Positions 1-10,379 of a stretch of DNA of 64,000 nt are shown here, one piece after another. Every line of letters starts with the position of its first letter. The stretch's first letter is position 1. Source of the stretch: an uncultured Deferribacteres bacterium. Lineage in GTDB: Bacteria; Zhuqueibacterota; JdFR-76; DREG01. The notes beneath the pieces were generated by a model, which was not told where the DNA came from, searched no databases, and saw only the letters and a list, made by a program, of their open reading frames with translations. Both the position numbers and the translations under genes were made by a program. Location: NCBI GenBank assembly GCA_913009825.1, contig CAJVYQ010000004.1, positions 62,001 to 126,000 of the forward strand, given 5' to 3'.

Positions 1-267
1 TTTTACTTGTTCAATTCCGCTATCCAGGCCGGTTATCTGTGGCTGGTCATTTTCGGTGTGATGAATTCAGTGATCTCCGCTTATTATTATCTGCGTGTGG
101 TGGTAAATCTGTATATGCACGAACCGGAAAAAGAGGTGGCGGTGCCGAAGGCTAGTTTGGGGCTTTCCTTTGCCTTGTTGATTGCAATGGTTGCCGTGCT
201 GCAGATGGGGATCATGTCTTCTTCTTATTTTGAATTCTTCCGGCAGGCCGTTATCGCCATGCCGTAA
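1..267 (+). CDS. nuoN: NADH-quinone oxidoreductase subunit N, C-terminal part (truncated by window start)
   Basis: Hydrophobic C-terminal segment GYLWLVIFGVMNSVISAYYYLRVVVNLYM resembling NuoN; frame open to base 1. Confidence 0.75.
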   Translation, partial: FYLFNSAIQAGYLWLVIFGVMNSVISAYYYLRVVVNLYMHEPEKEVAVPKASLGLSFALLIAMVAVLQMGIMSSSYFEFFRQAVIAMP

Positions 268-366
268 AAAAAGATATCAGTTAACCTGAAAAATAGCGGG
301 AACAGGAAATCAGTGCTTTGAATTCTTGTTCCCGTTATTTTTTTAAGAGAAGAAAAGGGACTAAAA

Positions 367-1863
367 ATGAAATATACAACAATCAGTAAAAATGTTGCTG
401 AAATAAAAACGGATGCACTGCTTATCTTTGCTTTCGAAAATGAAAACTGGCGCGTACTTCCCCTGCCGGCAAAGATTAAAAATTACATTTGTACTGCGGC
501 GGTAGACCCAAAAGATTTTACCGGTAAGGAGGCGGAATTTCTTATTATACCGGTGCAGAAACAGTTTCCAAATTTAAATCGTATCGTTTTAGTTGGCCTG
601 GGGAAGGAAGATAAATATTCTACCACTGTTTTGCGTAATGTGTGCGGAAAAACAGTTCGATTGCTCAAAAATTACCCGGTGAAAGCAGTTTCATTGTTGG
701 TTAGAAAAAAATTGACCGGGAAATATAATTTGTCCCGGTTAGGACAAACAATTGTAGAAGGGTTCAAATTGGGCGGGTACCAATTTGATACATATAAAAC
801 TAAAGAGGATCAGAATAAAAAATCGGAACTGCGTAAAATAGAAATGGTTACCGGAAGCGCAAAAGAAATAACCGGAATCCGGAAAGGGGTGAAAACGGGA
901 GAAATTGTTTCGGCGGCGGTTATACTTGCCCGGGATTTGGCCAATCAGCCGGGGAATGTGGCCACACCGCAAATGCTTGCCAAAAGCGCCAAATCGATGG
1001 CGGAAAAAGCGGGATTGGCTTGCGAAATCCTCAGCGAAAAAAAGATGCAGAGTCTGAATATGAACGCCCTGCTTGCCGTAGCCAAAGGAAGTAGTCAGCC
1101 GCCGGCATTGATTGTTTTGGAGCATAAGGGCGCGAAAAAGCGGGAAGCTCCGATCGTTTTTGTCGGAAAGGGAGTTACTTTTGACAGCGGGGGAATCTCT
1201 CTGAAACCGGGTAAATGCATGGATGAAATGAAGTTTGATATGAGCGGCGGTGCAACGGTGATCGGCATTATGCAGGCGGTAGCTCAACTCAAACTGAATA
1301 AAAACGTGATCGGTATCGTTCCTGCTGTTGAAAATTTGCCGGATGGTAAAGCTGCCAAACCCGGGGATATCGTAAAATCCATGTCCGGGACAACTATCGA
1401 AATTCTGAATACGGACGCGGAAGGCAGAATGATTTTGGCGGACGCCCTTACCTTCGCTGAAAAATACAAACCCGCTGCCGTGATCAATCTGGCAACGCTG
1501 ACGGGTGCCGTTGTGGTGGCGTTGGGGCATGTTGCCGCCGGGATTATGGGGAATGATGATGAACTGGTTGATGGAATTAAAAAATATGCGGAAATCAGCG
1601 GGGAAAAAGTGTGGCAGTTCCCTTTGTATGATGAATACAAAGAACAGATTAAAAGCGACGTCGCCGACATCAAAAATATCGCCCGGAACGGAGCCGGGGT
1701 GACGACGGCAGGCGCTTTTTTATCAAAATTTACGGAAAAATATAAATGGGCTCACATCGACATCGCCGGTGTTGCCTGGACCAACAATGCGATTCCGATT
1801 GCTCCGAAAGGCGCCACCGGGTTTGGCGTTCGTTTGTTGCTGGAATGGTTGACCGATAAATAA
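367..1863 (+). CDS. pepA: Leucyl (cytosol) aminopeptidase, M17 family
   Basis: M17 signatures VGKGVTFDSGGISLKPG, NTDAEGRMILADAL, NLATLTGA; 498 aa. Confidence 0.95.
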   Translation: MKYTTISKNVAEIKTDALLIFAFENENWRVLPLPAKIKNYICTAAVDPKDFTGKEAEFLIIPVQKQFPNLNRIVLVGLGKEDKYSTTVLRNVCGKTVRLLKNYPVKAVSLLVRKKLTGKYNLSRLGQTIVEGFKLGGYQFDTYKTKEDQNKKSELRKIEMVTGSAKEITGIRKGVKTGEIVSAAVILARDLANQPGNVATPQMLAKSAKSMAEKAGLACEILSEKKMQSLNMNALLAVAKGSSQPPALIVLEHKGAKKREAPIVFVGKGVTFDSGGISLKPGKCMDEMKFDMSGGATVIGIMQAVAQLKLNKNVIGIVPAVENLPDGKAAKPGDIVKSMSGTTIEILNTDAEGRMILADALTFAEKYKPAAVINLATLTGAVVVALGHVAAGIMGNDDELVDGIKKYAEISGEKVWQFPLYDEYKEQIKSDVADIKNIARNGAGVTTAGAFLSKFTEKYKWAHIDIAGVAWTNNAIPIAPKGATGFGVRLLLEWLTDK

Positions 1864-2107
1864 ATGGTATTTTCTCAATAAATTAGAGTAAAAATAAATT
1901 GCGATTGAGGGTTTATAAAAAAGCGTGTATTAATTGAACTCGCTTGCGTTTGTTTTTAGCTACAAAAATGGGCTGGTGATTATTTGATAACTTTTGGCTC
2001 TAAACAAAGTGAAAACAAGAAAAAACCACTTGCAAAACGAAAGTTAATTTATTACCTTTCTTAGTTACAAATTGGGTTGATTGTATTTACCTGGGCGGTT
2101 TTGACAG

Positions 2108-3433
2108 ATGTTCGAAGAGCTGAGCAGAAAGCTTGATAGCGTATTTAAAAAGATCAAGGGGCAGGGAAAACTTTCGGAAGACAATATCAAAGAAGCCCTG
2201 CGTGATGTTCGGCGTGTTCTTTTAGAAGCTGATGTAAATTTCCGCGTTGCGAAAAAGTTTATTCAGGCGGTGCAGGAAAAAGCGGTTGGCCGGGAGGTGG
2301 TTCGCAGCATAACCCCGGGCCAACAGGTCGTTAAAATTGTGTACGATGAATTGTCCCGTTTGATGGGACAGTCTGCGGCGGATCTGCATTTTTCCAATAT
2401 TCCGCCAACAATTTTCATGATCGTTGGGTTGCAGGGTTCCGGAAAAACAACCTTTGTCGGGAAATTGGCAAAACATTTAAGGAGCAAGGGACACACTCCT
2501 TTAATGGTTGCAGTGGACATCTATCGTCCCGCAGCAGTGAAACAGTTGCAAACCATCGGCAAACAATTGGATATATCTGTGTTCTTTGAAGAAAATACCA
2601 ACCCGGTTGATCTGAGCAAAAAGGCGATATCCTTCTCCCGTCATAACGGGCAGGATTGTGTCATTTTGGATACGGCAGGCCGGCTTCATATCGACCGGGC
2701 CATGATGGACGAATTGGTGGAAATCAAAAAAACGGTTTCTCCCAACGAAATATTGTTTGTGGCGGATGGCATGACCGGTCAGGATGCGGTGAAAGCGGCG
2801 GAAGAATTCATGCAGCAACTGGATTTTAACGGCGTCGTTTTAACCAAAATGGATGGTGATGCCAGAGGCGGTGCCGCGCTTTCCATCAAAGCCGTAACCG
2901 GCAAACCGATTATGTTCTTCGGTACCGGTGAAAAATTTGATGCGCTGGAAATCTTCCATCCGGACCGTATGGCCTCGCGGATTTTGGGCATGGGCGATAT
3001 TGTCAGCCTGGTGGAAAAAGCACAGGCGACCATCGACCGGGAGCAGGCCGAGAAGATCGAGAAAAAAATACGGCGGCAGGAATTTACGCTGGAAGATTTT
3101 TTGGATCAGATGCATCAAATAAAGAAGATGGGCCCGCTTGACCAAATTATCGGCATGATTCCCGGTTTGGGAAATTCACCGTTGGGTAATGTTCAGGTTG
3201 ATGAAGGTGAGATGGTAAAAATAGAGGCAATCATCAATTCGATGACCCGTGATGAGCGCCGGCGGTCCAATATTATGAATGGCAGCAGACGAAAACGTGT
3301 GGCCAGAGGAAGCGGTACATCGGTACAAGATGTAAATCGTTTACTGAATCAATTTTCTCAAATGCAAAAAATGATGAAGCGATTCAGTAAAATGGGTAAA
3401 AGAGGTTTTGGAAAAAATTTATTTCCATTTTAA
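2108..3433 (+). CDS. ffh: Signal recognition particle GTPase Ffh
   Basis: GLQGSGKTTFVGKLA, DTAGRLHID, C-terminal M domain. Confidence 0.97.
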   Translation: MFEELSRKLDSVFKKIKGQGKLSEDNIKEALRDVRRVLLEADVNFRVAKKFIQAVQEKAVGREVVRSITPGQQVVKIVYDELSRLMGQSAADLHFSNIPPTIFMIVGLQGSGKTTFVGKLAKHLRSKGHTPLMVAVDIYRPAAVKQLQTIGKQLDISVFFEENTNPVDLSKKAISFSRHNGQDCVILDTAGRLHIDRAMMDELVEIKKTVSPNEILFVADGMTGQDAVKAAEEFMQQLDFNGVVLTKMDGDARGGAALSIKAVTGKPIMFFGTGEKFDALEIFHPDRMASRILGMGDIVSLVEKAQATIDREQAEKIEKKIRRQEFTLEDFLDQMHQIKKMGPLDQIIGMIPGLGNSPLGNVQVDEGEMVKIEAIINSMTRDERRRSNIMNGSRRKRVARGSGTSVQDVNRLLNQFSQMQKMMKRFSKMGKRGFGKNLFPF

Positions 3434-3467
3434 TGAATTGATTGCATGAAAAAAGGAGGTAGCAGAT

Positions 3468-3965
3468 TTGGCGGTTAGATTACGCTTAACGAGAATGGGC
3501 AGGAAGAAAAAACCTTATTACCGTATTATTGCGGTTGACTCGCGTGCCCCGCGGGACGGACGATATCTGGAAAATCTTGGCTATTACAACCCGCTGCCCG
3601 ATCCCTTTGAACTGAAAATAAATGAGGAACGTGTGCTGTACTGGCTCGGCGTTGGCGCCATCCCCAGTGATACAGTGAACTCCTTGTTCAGAAAAGAAGG
3701 TATTCTGTTCAAATGGGACCTGGTTAAACGCGGATTGTCCGGTGAAGAATTGGACAAGGAGATGAAGCGTTGGGAAGTGATCCAATTAGAAAGAAGGCGG
3801 AAACAGGAAAAGAAGCTGGAAGCTAAAACGGATCGGGAAGAGAGCAAAGAAGCTCCGGCAGAAGCGGCTGCGGAAGAGGTTCAGGAAAAAGCCGAAGAAA
3901 CTGCCGATGCTGCTCCGGAATCCGGTGAAGCTGAAGATGAAAAAACCGTAGAAAAAGCATCGTAG
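3468..3965 (+). CDS. rpsP: 30S ribosomal protein S16 with long acidic C-terminal extension
   Basis: VRLRLTRMGRKKKPYYRIIAVDSRAPRDGRYLE; TTG start preceded by AAGGAGG. Confidence 0.96.
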   Translation: MAVRLRLTRMGRKKKPYYRIIAVDSRAPRDGRYLENLGYYNPLPDPFELKINEERVLYWLGVGAIPSDTVNSLFRKEGILFKWDLVKRGLSGEELDKEMKRWEVIQLERRRKQEKKLEAKTDREESKEAPAEAAAEEVQEKAEETADAAPESGEAEDEKTVEKAS

Positions 3966-4073
3966 TCACAATAAAGACAATACAAAGGTATATTTTCTAA
4001 GCAGTTCAGTACTAAGTGGTATCCTGGAATTACTCAGGTTGTTTTGGCCGGAACCTTATTAGGAGAGAGAAAA

Positions 4074-4304
4074 ATGAAGGAGTTCGTTGAATTTATTGCA
4101 AAACACTTGGTGGACAGGCCGGAAGAAGTGCGCGTTACCGAGATTGATGGCGAGAGAACAATTGTATATGAACTCCGCGTTGGTGACGGCGAATTGGGGA
4201 AAGTGATTGGCAAACATGGCAATACAGCGAAATCTATTCGCACATTGCTGGCTGCCGCTTCGGCAAAATCCGGGAAACGGGCCGTTCTGGAAATATTGGA
4301 ATAG
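4074..4304 (+). CDS. khpA: KH-domain RNA-binding protein (KhpA/YlqC-like)
   Basis: [20 protein letters not shown] motif; position between rpsP and rimM. Confidence 0.88.
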   Translation: MKEFVEFIAKHLVDRPEEVRVTEIDGERTIVYELRVGDGELGKVIGKHGNTAKSIRTLLAAASAKSGKRAVLEILE

Positions 4305-4317
4305 TAGTTACTGCATA

Positions 4318-4848
4318 GTGAAATTTGCACCGGAAGATCATGTTGTAATCGGCCTTATCCTCAAACCTCACGGGATAAAAGGAGAGGTAAAAGTTAAACC
4401 GGTCACCGATTTTCCCGAACGCTTCTTAAAATTGAAACGGGCTTTTTTAGTATCCGTACATGGTGCGCGGAAAGAGATTTCTATCGAAAAAGCCAAAGTA
4501 CTCCGGGATATAGTGCTGTTGAAAATCAGGGGAATCGATTCTATCTCCGAAGCAGAAAAATACCGCGGTGATGAAATTGTGATTATGCCGGAAGACAGGT
4601 TTAAGCTGCCGCCGGATTATTATTATGAGTCCGATTTAATCGGAATGCAGGTTGTTCTTTCTCATGGTGAAATGATTGGCACGATTGTCGATGTGCAATC
4701 CTACCCTGCACAGGATTTGTTGATTGTGAAAACAGGGAGCGGCAGAGAAATTTTGCTCCCTTTCGTAAAGGAGATTGTTCCGGAGCTGTTGCCGGAGGAA
4801 GGGAAAGTGATTGTAAACAATATTTCGGGACTTTTCGACGAGGAATAA
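4318..4848 (+). CDS. rimM: 16S rRNA processing protein RimM (GTG start)
   Basis: VVIGLILKPHGIKGEVKVKPVTDFPERF; syntenic with trmD. Confidence 0.93.
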   Translation: MKFAPEDHVVIGLILKPHGIKGEVKVKPVTDFPERFLKLKRAFLVSVHGARKEISIEKAKVLRDIVLLKIRGIDSISEAEKYRGDEIVIMPEDRFKLPPDYYYESDLIGMQVVLSHGEMIGTIVDVQSYPAQDLLIVKTGSGREILLPFVKEIVPELLPEEGKVIVNNISGLFDEE

Positions 4849-4849
4849 T

Positions 4850-5575
4850 GTGCGGTTTGATTTAGTGACGGCGTTTCCAAATTTGGTCGCAGGACCGTTG
4901 GAAGAGAGCATCATAAAAAGGGCACAGCAGAAAAATCTTGTTGAAATTGTGGTTCATGATCTGCGGCAATTTGCCTGCGATAAACACCATCGGTTGGATG
5001 ATTATCCGTACGGCGGCGGACCCGGAATGGTGATGAAACCTGAACCGTTTTTTCGCTGTGTTGAGCAGATCATCGGCGATGTTCCGGCAAAAAAACGTAA
5101 AATTATTTTTATGAGTCCGCAGGGAATAACTTTCACTCAGGAAACAGCCAATGATCTCACGAATTGGGATCATATTATTCTTTTGTGCGGCCATTACAAA
5201 GGGGTTGATGAGCGGGTGATCGAAGCGCTGGTGGATGAAGAGATATCGGTGGGAGATTATGTGCTGACCGGCGGAGAGCTGCCCGCGTTGATTGTCATCG
5301 ATGCGGTATCCAGATTGATCCCGGGCGTGATCAGCGATTTAGAGTCGGCCAATACGGATTCTTTCCAGCATGATTTGCTGGACTGTCCCTATTTTACACG
5401 TCCGGAAGAATACCGGGGAATGCGCGTGCCGGATGTTTTGCTGTCCGGGCATCATCAAAAAGTTGCGCAATGGCGCGCGGAGCAGGCGCTTGCCAGAACA
5501 AAAAAAAGAAGAAAAGATTTATTAAATAGAAAAATGTCAGAGCCGGATAGAATGGAGGATAGAAAAGATGGGTAA
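4850..5575 (+). CDS. trmD: tRNA (guanine-N1)-methyltransferase TrmD
   Basis: [51 protein letters not shown]. Confidence 0.97.
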   Translation: MRFDLVTAFPNLVAGPLEESIIKRAQQKNLVEIVVHDLRQFACDKHHRLDDYPYGGGPGMVMKPEPFFRCVEQIIGDVPAKKRKIIFMSPQGITFTQETANDLTNWDHIILLCGHYKGVDERVIEALVDEEISVGDYVLTGGELPALIVIDAVSRLIPGVISDLESANTDSFQHDLLDCPYFTRPEEYRGMRVPDVLLSGHHQKVAQWRAEQALARTKKRRKDLLNRKMSEPDRMEDRKDG

Positions 5576-5918
5576 GCTTGAAGCAGTAGGTGTTGAACAG
5601 TTGCGGGATGATCTTCCGCATTTTCATTCAGGTGATACATTAGCGGTTCATATAAAAGTGCGGGAAGGTGATAAAGAACGGATTCAGATATTTCAGGGAA
5701 CCGTCATTAAAATAAAAGGCTCCGGCTTGAACCGGACATTTACGGTTCGTAAAGTTTCCAATGGCATCGGTGTGGAGAAAATATTCCCTCTGCACTCACC
5801 CAATATTGCCAAAGTAGAAAGATTGCGTGAAGGCAAAGTGCGCAGGGCAAAACTTTACTACCTGCGTAACTTAACCGGCAAAGCCGCCAGAATTGAGGAG
5901 AAGCGTTCCAACTATTAG
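5568..5918 (+). CDS. rplS: 50S ribosomal protein L19
   Basis: [47 protein letters not shown]. Confidence 0.97.
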   Translation: MGKLEAVGVEQLRDDLPHFHSGDTLAVHIKVREGDKERIQIFQGTVIKIKGSGLNRTFTVRKVSNGIGVEKIFPLHSPNIAKVERLREGKVRRAKLYYLRNLTGKAARIEEKRSNY

Positions 5919-5948
5919 GTGGCTATCAGAATCATCCCTTGCAGTATT

Positions 5949-5985
5949 TCAAAAGCCGTCGTATGTTTTTCGATGGCTTTTTTTT
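5949..5985 (+). terminator. Rho-independent terminator after rplS
   Basis: Hairpin AAAAGCCGTCG...CGATGGCTTTTTTTT. Confidence 0.75.
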
Positions 5986-6193
5986 GAGGTACTACCAAGC
6001 AGAGAAGATGTTGCTGTTTTTGGTTTGTGCGCCAGAGTGAGACTCACAGCAAATCCGGTGATTGGTTATTTTGATGGTACTATTTTGCACTTATAGATTT
6101 TCATGTAATTGATTCTTTAAGCCATTTCAGATACGGCTGTTTTTCTTCATGAAAACGCCATACTGAAAGACCTGAATGGGAGACTCGGATAAT

Positions 6194-6502
6194 TTAACCC
6201 ATGCGTTTTGTCGCTGTGTCGAATTCTTTATGGTGTATAAAAATTGCTGATTCGTCTTTTCTGACATCCAGATATTTATCAGCATTTTCCAGAATGACTT
6301 GCCTTGATAAACTAACTGCTTCGGCTATCGCTTCTTTAGTGATACTATTGCGCCATTCTTCGATGATCGTTTCCCAATCCAGTCCATCTGCAATTTGCTC
6401 TAAAACATCTGCAACCGGAATGCGTGTACCCCGAAATGTAGGTTTACCATGACAAATTTCAGGATCTGAGATTATATATCTGCCATATAATTTTCGATTC
6501 AT
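6194..6502 (-). CDS. DUF433 domain protein (antitoxin-like)
   Basis: ISDPEICHGKPTFRGTRIPVADVLEQIADGLDWETIIEEW is a typical DUF433 core. Confidence 0.85.
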   Translation of the reverse strand: MNRKLYGRYIISDPEICHGKPTFRGTRIPVADVLEQIADGLDWETIIEEWRNSITKEAIAEAVSLSRQVILENADKYLDVRKDESAIFIHHKEFDTATKRMG

Positions 6503-6804
6503 ATTTATTATCTTTTTATTTTGGTTTTAGACAGGTTAAGTCGGCATAGGATCATGGTGTTCTTCTTTTTGTAACTTACATTTCAATTTAATATAGAAAA
6601 ATTGCTAATTCATGCAATTCTTTTGTTCCGTTTTCATTTTTACTAAAATTGAGTGATTTTTATGTCATTCCGTAGGAATCTTTTTGGTTTATTGCTTGGA
6701 ATTTACCTACCTGCGGTTCGTCGGGCAGGCAGAATAAAAAAGCTCTTTAAGTAGCTGCTGCAAACTGAAGACAATAACCATGCTGTTGGAGTAAAAAAAA
6801 GTTC

Positions 6805-6833
6805 TTGACTTTTGCTATCCGGTTAATTATATT
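6805..6833 (+). promoter_or_regulatory. Sigma70-type promoter upstream of mrp
   Basis: TTGACT - 17 nt - TATATT. Confidence 0.6.
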
Positions 6834-6930
6834 TCGGACTAAATAAGTCGGGTTTATTTTAAGATAAATCCGACAATTTTGATTAAGGTGAATAAGTTAA
6901 ATGATGATAAATTAATGAAAGAAGATTGAC

Positions 6931-8025
6931 ATGTTTGGCAAGAAGAACAATTCAGATAATGCCGTTCTGAGCCGGGAACTGGTAATGGATAGACTAAAAA
7001 CCATCAAATATCCGGGGTTCAGCCGGAATATTATTTCATTCGGTGTGGTGAAGAATGTAACGATACAGGATTCCACGGTGAAGGTGCAATTGAATTTTAC
7101 CACGCAAAATGCGGAAATCCGTGAACAAATTGCCATTTTAGTGCGGGAGCAGTTAGAAACCATGCAGCAGGTTAAAAATGTTGAATTGCAAACAACGGCA
7201 CAGACTGCCCAGGCACCGCCGCAAGCATCGGTTTCCCATGCCCCGGCAGACAGGGAATCGGAAAAATTATTGATGGATACAAAATACAGAATTGCCGTGG
7301 CCAGCGGTAAGGGCGGAGTGGGAAAATCAACTGTTGCCGTTAATTTAGCCATTGCTCTGGCAAAACGAGGCGCCCGTGTCGGGTTGCTGGATGCGGATAT
7401 TTACGGTCCGAATATTCCGATTATGCTCGGCGCGTATGAAAAACCGAAAGGCAGGGATAATAAAGTTCTTCCTTTGGAAAGATATGGAATAAAATTAATG
7501 TCTATCGGGTTCTTTTTAGATGAGAATTCGCCGATTATCTGGCGGGGACCGTTGGTTGGTAAAGCAATTGAACAGTTGATGCGGGATGTGGCCTGGGAGG
7601 ATATTGATTTCTTTATCGTGGATATGCCTCCAGGCACCGGGGATGCGCAGATCAGCCTTTCCAGTCTGACGAAGCTATCCGGTTCCGTGATGGTTTCCAC
7701 ACCTCAGAATGTGGCGTTGACGGATGTGATTAAAGGGGTGAAAATGTTTCAAAAGGTAGATGTGGCAATAATTGGCATGGTAGAGAATATGAGTTATTTT
7801 ATTTGTCCCCATTGCGGTGAACGGACGGATATATTTGCCCACGGCAATACCGAGAAGACCAGCAGGAATTTAGGCGTACCGTTTTTAGGCAGCATTCCGT
7901 TGGATACGGCAATCCGTGAGGGTGGCGATGAGGGCAAACCGATTGTGGCTATGCGACCGGATTCTCCGCAAGCGGAATCATTTTTTGCTATTGCAGATAA
8001 AATTTTAGAAAAGATGCCGCTGTAA
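6931..8025 (+). CDS. mrp: Mrp/ApbC-family Fe-S cluster carrier P-loop ATPase
   Basis: N-terminal DUF59 domain, VASGKGGVGKSTVAVNLA, CPHC motif. Confidence 0.95.
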   Translation: MFGKKNNSDNAVLSRELVMDRLKTIKYPGFSRNIISFGVVKNVTIQDSTVKVQLNFTTQNAEIREQIAILVREQLETMQQVKNVELQTTAQTAQAPPQASVSHAPADRESEKLLMDTKYRIAVASGKGGVGKSTVAVNLAIALAKRGARVGLLDADIYGPNIPIMLGAYEKPKGRDNKVLPLERYGIKLMSIGFFLDENSPIIWRGPLVGKAIEQLMRDVAWEDIDFFIVDMPPGTGDAQISLSSLTKLSGSVMVSTPQNVALTDVIKGVKMFQKVDVAIIGMVENMSYFICPHCGERTDIFAHGNTEKTSRNLGVPFLGSIPLDTAIREGGDEGKPIVAMRPDSPQAESFFAIADKILEKMPL

Positions 8026-8040
8026 AGGAAAAGTTATCTT

Positions 8041-8649
8041 ATGATATATTTTGATCATCAGTCAACATCGCCAACCGATCCGCGTGTTGTGGATGTTATG
8101 CCGCCCTATTTTTCAGAGCATTTCGGCAATTCGCAAGCCCGGTTTGTCAACGGGGAGCAGCCCCGGCAGGCAATTCAGGAAAACAGGAAACGCGCCGGTA
8201 CGGAAAATGTGTCCGGCATCATTAGTATGGGCAAAGCCGCGGAAATGCCGCCGCGGCTGGAAAAAATTTCACAATTGGGAAAGATGCTGATCGAATGGGT
8301 TCAAAAAAAAATAACTAAAGTGCATTTAACCGGTCACCCGGAGAAAAGATTGCCCGGTCATGCCGGTTTTTGCTTTGAATTTGTGGAAGGGGAGCCCGTG
8401 CTGCTGTTTCTCCCGGCTCAGGGAATTGAAGTAGCCAACGGTTCAACCTGTTCTTCTCAGGATTTAAAGGCCTCACATGTTTTGATGGCGCTTGGCGCGG
8501 GAGATTTGTTAACACAGTGTTCTTTGTTGTTTTCCCCCGGCAAAGAAAACAGGGAGGCAGAAGAGACAATATTTCTGGAAAAATTGCCGTCGGTAGTTGA
8601 CCGGTTACGCAGCATGTCACCGGTGCATGAAGGATTCGATTATAATTAG
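8041..8649 (+). CDS. Internally deleted cysteine desulfurase (NifS/IscS)-like protein lacking the PLP-binding core
   Basis: N-term MIYFDHQSTSPTDPRVVDVMPPYF joins directly to GTENVSGIISMGKAAEM and the C-terminal Cys loop NGSTCSSQDLKASHVLMALG; PLP-lysine region absent. Confidence 0.8.
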   Translation: MIYFDHQSTSPTDPRVVDVMPPYFSEHFGNSQARFVNGEQPRQAIQENRKRAGTENVSGIISMGKAAEMPPRLEKISQLGKMLIEWVQKKITKVHLTGHPEKRLPGHAGFCFEFVEGEPVLLFLPAQGIEVANGSTCSSQDLKASHVLMALGAGDLLTQCSLLFSPGKENREAEETIFLEKLPSVVDRLRSMSPVHEGFDYN

Positions 8650-8779
8650 TGTCTGAACGAAAAGTGGAAAACATGCATCTTGCTTGTTTTATAAACTGTT
8701 TAGTTTCCTTCTTTTCAATAAGATTATAATTCAAACAAGATGTTTGATATACAATTTAGATACTTTTCGTTCAGGCACT
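8648..8779. mobile_element. F1 MITE-like element, copy A (132 bp)
   Basis: TIR AGTGTCTGAACGAAAAGT...ACTTTTCGTTCAGGCACT, flanked by TSD AATT (8644-8647, 8780-8783); near-identical to 27692-27823. Confidence 0.92.
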
Positions 8780-8936
8780 AATTAAGGAATCTTTTAGAGG
8801 TTCACACTCGCATTGATAGATGCTGGATTTTTATAAAGAATCCGGTTTAATGTGCCGGTTTCCAATTCATATCTTTTCGGTGCAAGAGATCGGTTCGTTA
8901 ATAATTCACAGAACAGGATAGACAAAGGAGAATAAA

Positions 8937-9239
8937 ATGATAGATGAAAAAAAAGTTTGGCAGGCATTAGCCAATTGTTACGATCCCGAAATTCCCATAA
9001 ATATTGTTGATCTGGGCCTGGTTTACGATATCCGGATCGACGACAATGCGGTAAATATAAAAATGACCCTCACAGCGCCGGGCTGTCCCATGCATTCCGT
9101 AATTGCCCAGGATGTGCGGGCAAAAATATCCGCCATTGAAGGTGTTGCCGATGCTCATGTGGATGTGGTTTGGGAACCACCCTGGAATCCTTCTATGATG
9201 AGTGAAGAAGGAAAGGTGAAGTTGGGATTTACGGAATAA
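8937..9239 (+). CDS. DUF59/MIP18-family (SufT-like) protein
   Basis: WQALANCYDPEIPINIVDLGLVYDI, LTAPGCPMHSVI, VWEPPWNPSMMSEEGK. Confidence 0.92.
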   Translation: MIDEKKVWQALANCYDPEIPINIVDLGLVYDIRIDDNAVNIKMTLTAPGCPMHSVIAQDVRAKISAIEGVADAHVDVVWEPPWNPSMMSEEGKVKLGFTE

Positions 9240-9484
9240 AGCGAGGCAAAAAGTTCATTTATTTCATCATAAAGATTGATCCGTTCCGATCCGGCAGGAA
9301 TTTTCTGTATTTTAAAGAAAATGATTTGTAACAAAACAACCGGATATTCATCAAAAAAATGCAGTGAAAGGATAATAAAATGAACTATTTCAGAGAAAGA
9401 TCGTATATATTATGACATTTTCGAAAAAATGAGTGATAACATGAAGTTGGAAAAACGGAATTATTTATAAATAATAGGTGATTT

Positions 9485-10342
9485 ATGCCAGTACTCAGGA
9501 GTGAAAACAAAACAACTTTTAAGGCGTCTCTTGCAAATTATTTGCAGGATATTCAAAAAACTCCGCTTATTACCAAGGATAAAGAAGTTGAACTTGCCGA
9601 GAGAATTGTAGAAGGCGATGAAGCGGCGCTCAATAAATTGGTCGAATCCAATTTGCGTTTTGTTGTTTCAGTTGCCAAAGAATACCAGAACCGTGGATTG
9701 CCTCTGGAAGACCTGATCAACGAAGGTAATATCGGTCTTATTAAAGCGGCGCATAAATTCGACAGCACCAAAGGGTTTCGTTTTATCTCTTATGCCGTTT
9801 GGTGGATTCGTCAGGCGATTATGGAAGCCATTGTGAACCAATCCAAAATGGTGCGATTGCCATTCAATAAGGTCTGGGAAGTTTTTAAGGTAGAAAAAAC
9901 CTACAATAAACTTCGCAAAGTTCTTGGCCGCGATCCCAGTATGGATGAGGTAACCAAAGAACTGGGGATCTCCATTTCCGATCTCTCCAGCATCATGAAG
10001 AATTTTGGCAAGGACCTTTCTCTCGACGAGATGATCAGTGATGATTATGATTCCACTTTGATGGATTTTATCCCGGATGATAAAACGCCGCAGCCGGACG
10101 ACACATTGATGGATGAATCCCTTAAGATTGAAGTGAGCAAGGTGCTTTCTTCTTTGCCACGGCGTGAAGGTGAAATTTTGCGCTTGTATTACGGAATCAC
10201 CGCAGAACGTTCTTTGACCCTCAGTGAGATTGGGGAACGGTTAAATCTAAGCCGTGAACGCGTGCGCCAGATCAAGGAATTAGCCTTGAAAAAATTGCAG
10301 CGAACCAGTAAAGGACGGATGCTGCGGCAGTTTCTGGGATAG
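9485..10342 (+). CDS. rpoD: RpoD/SigA-like sigma factor, short form without region 1.1
   Basis: LINEGNIGLIKAAHKFDSTKGFRFISYAVWWIRQAI; region 4 SLTLSEIGERLNLSRERVRQIKELAL. Confidence 0.93.
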   Translation: MPVLRSENKTTFKASLANYLQDIQKTPLITKDKEVELAERIVEGDEAALNKLVESNLRFVVSVAKEYQNRGLPLEDLINEGNIGLIKAAHKFDSTKGFRFISYAVWWIRQAIMEAIVNQSKMVRLPFNKVWEVFKVEKTYNKLRKVLGRDPSMDEVTKELGISISDLSSIMKNFGKDLSLDEMISDDYDSTLMDFIPDDKTPQPDDTLMDESLKIEVSKVLSSLPRREGEILRLYYGITAERSLTLSEIGERLNLSRERVRQIKELALKKLQRTSKGRMLRQFLG

Positions 10343-10379
10343 AGTTGCTGCAAAAATCCTTTCACATTTTATTTATAAA

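Noticed and set aside
739-1530. 263-aa antisense ORF over pepA
   Set aside because: Overlaps a clear M17 peptidase; composition looks like a shadow of the coding strand and has no recognisable domain
6640-6780. Fragments resembling GTCATTC/GAATGAC repeat interiors upstream of mrp
   Set aside because: Only partial similarity and no definable ends; not reported as an element
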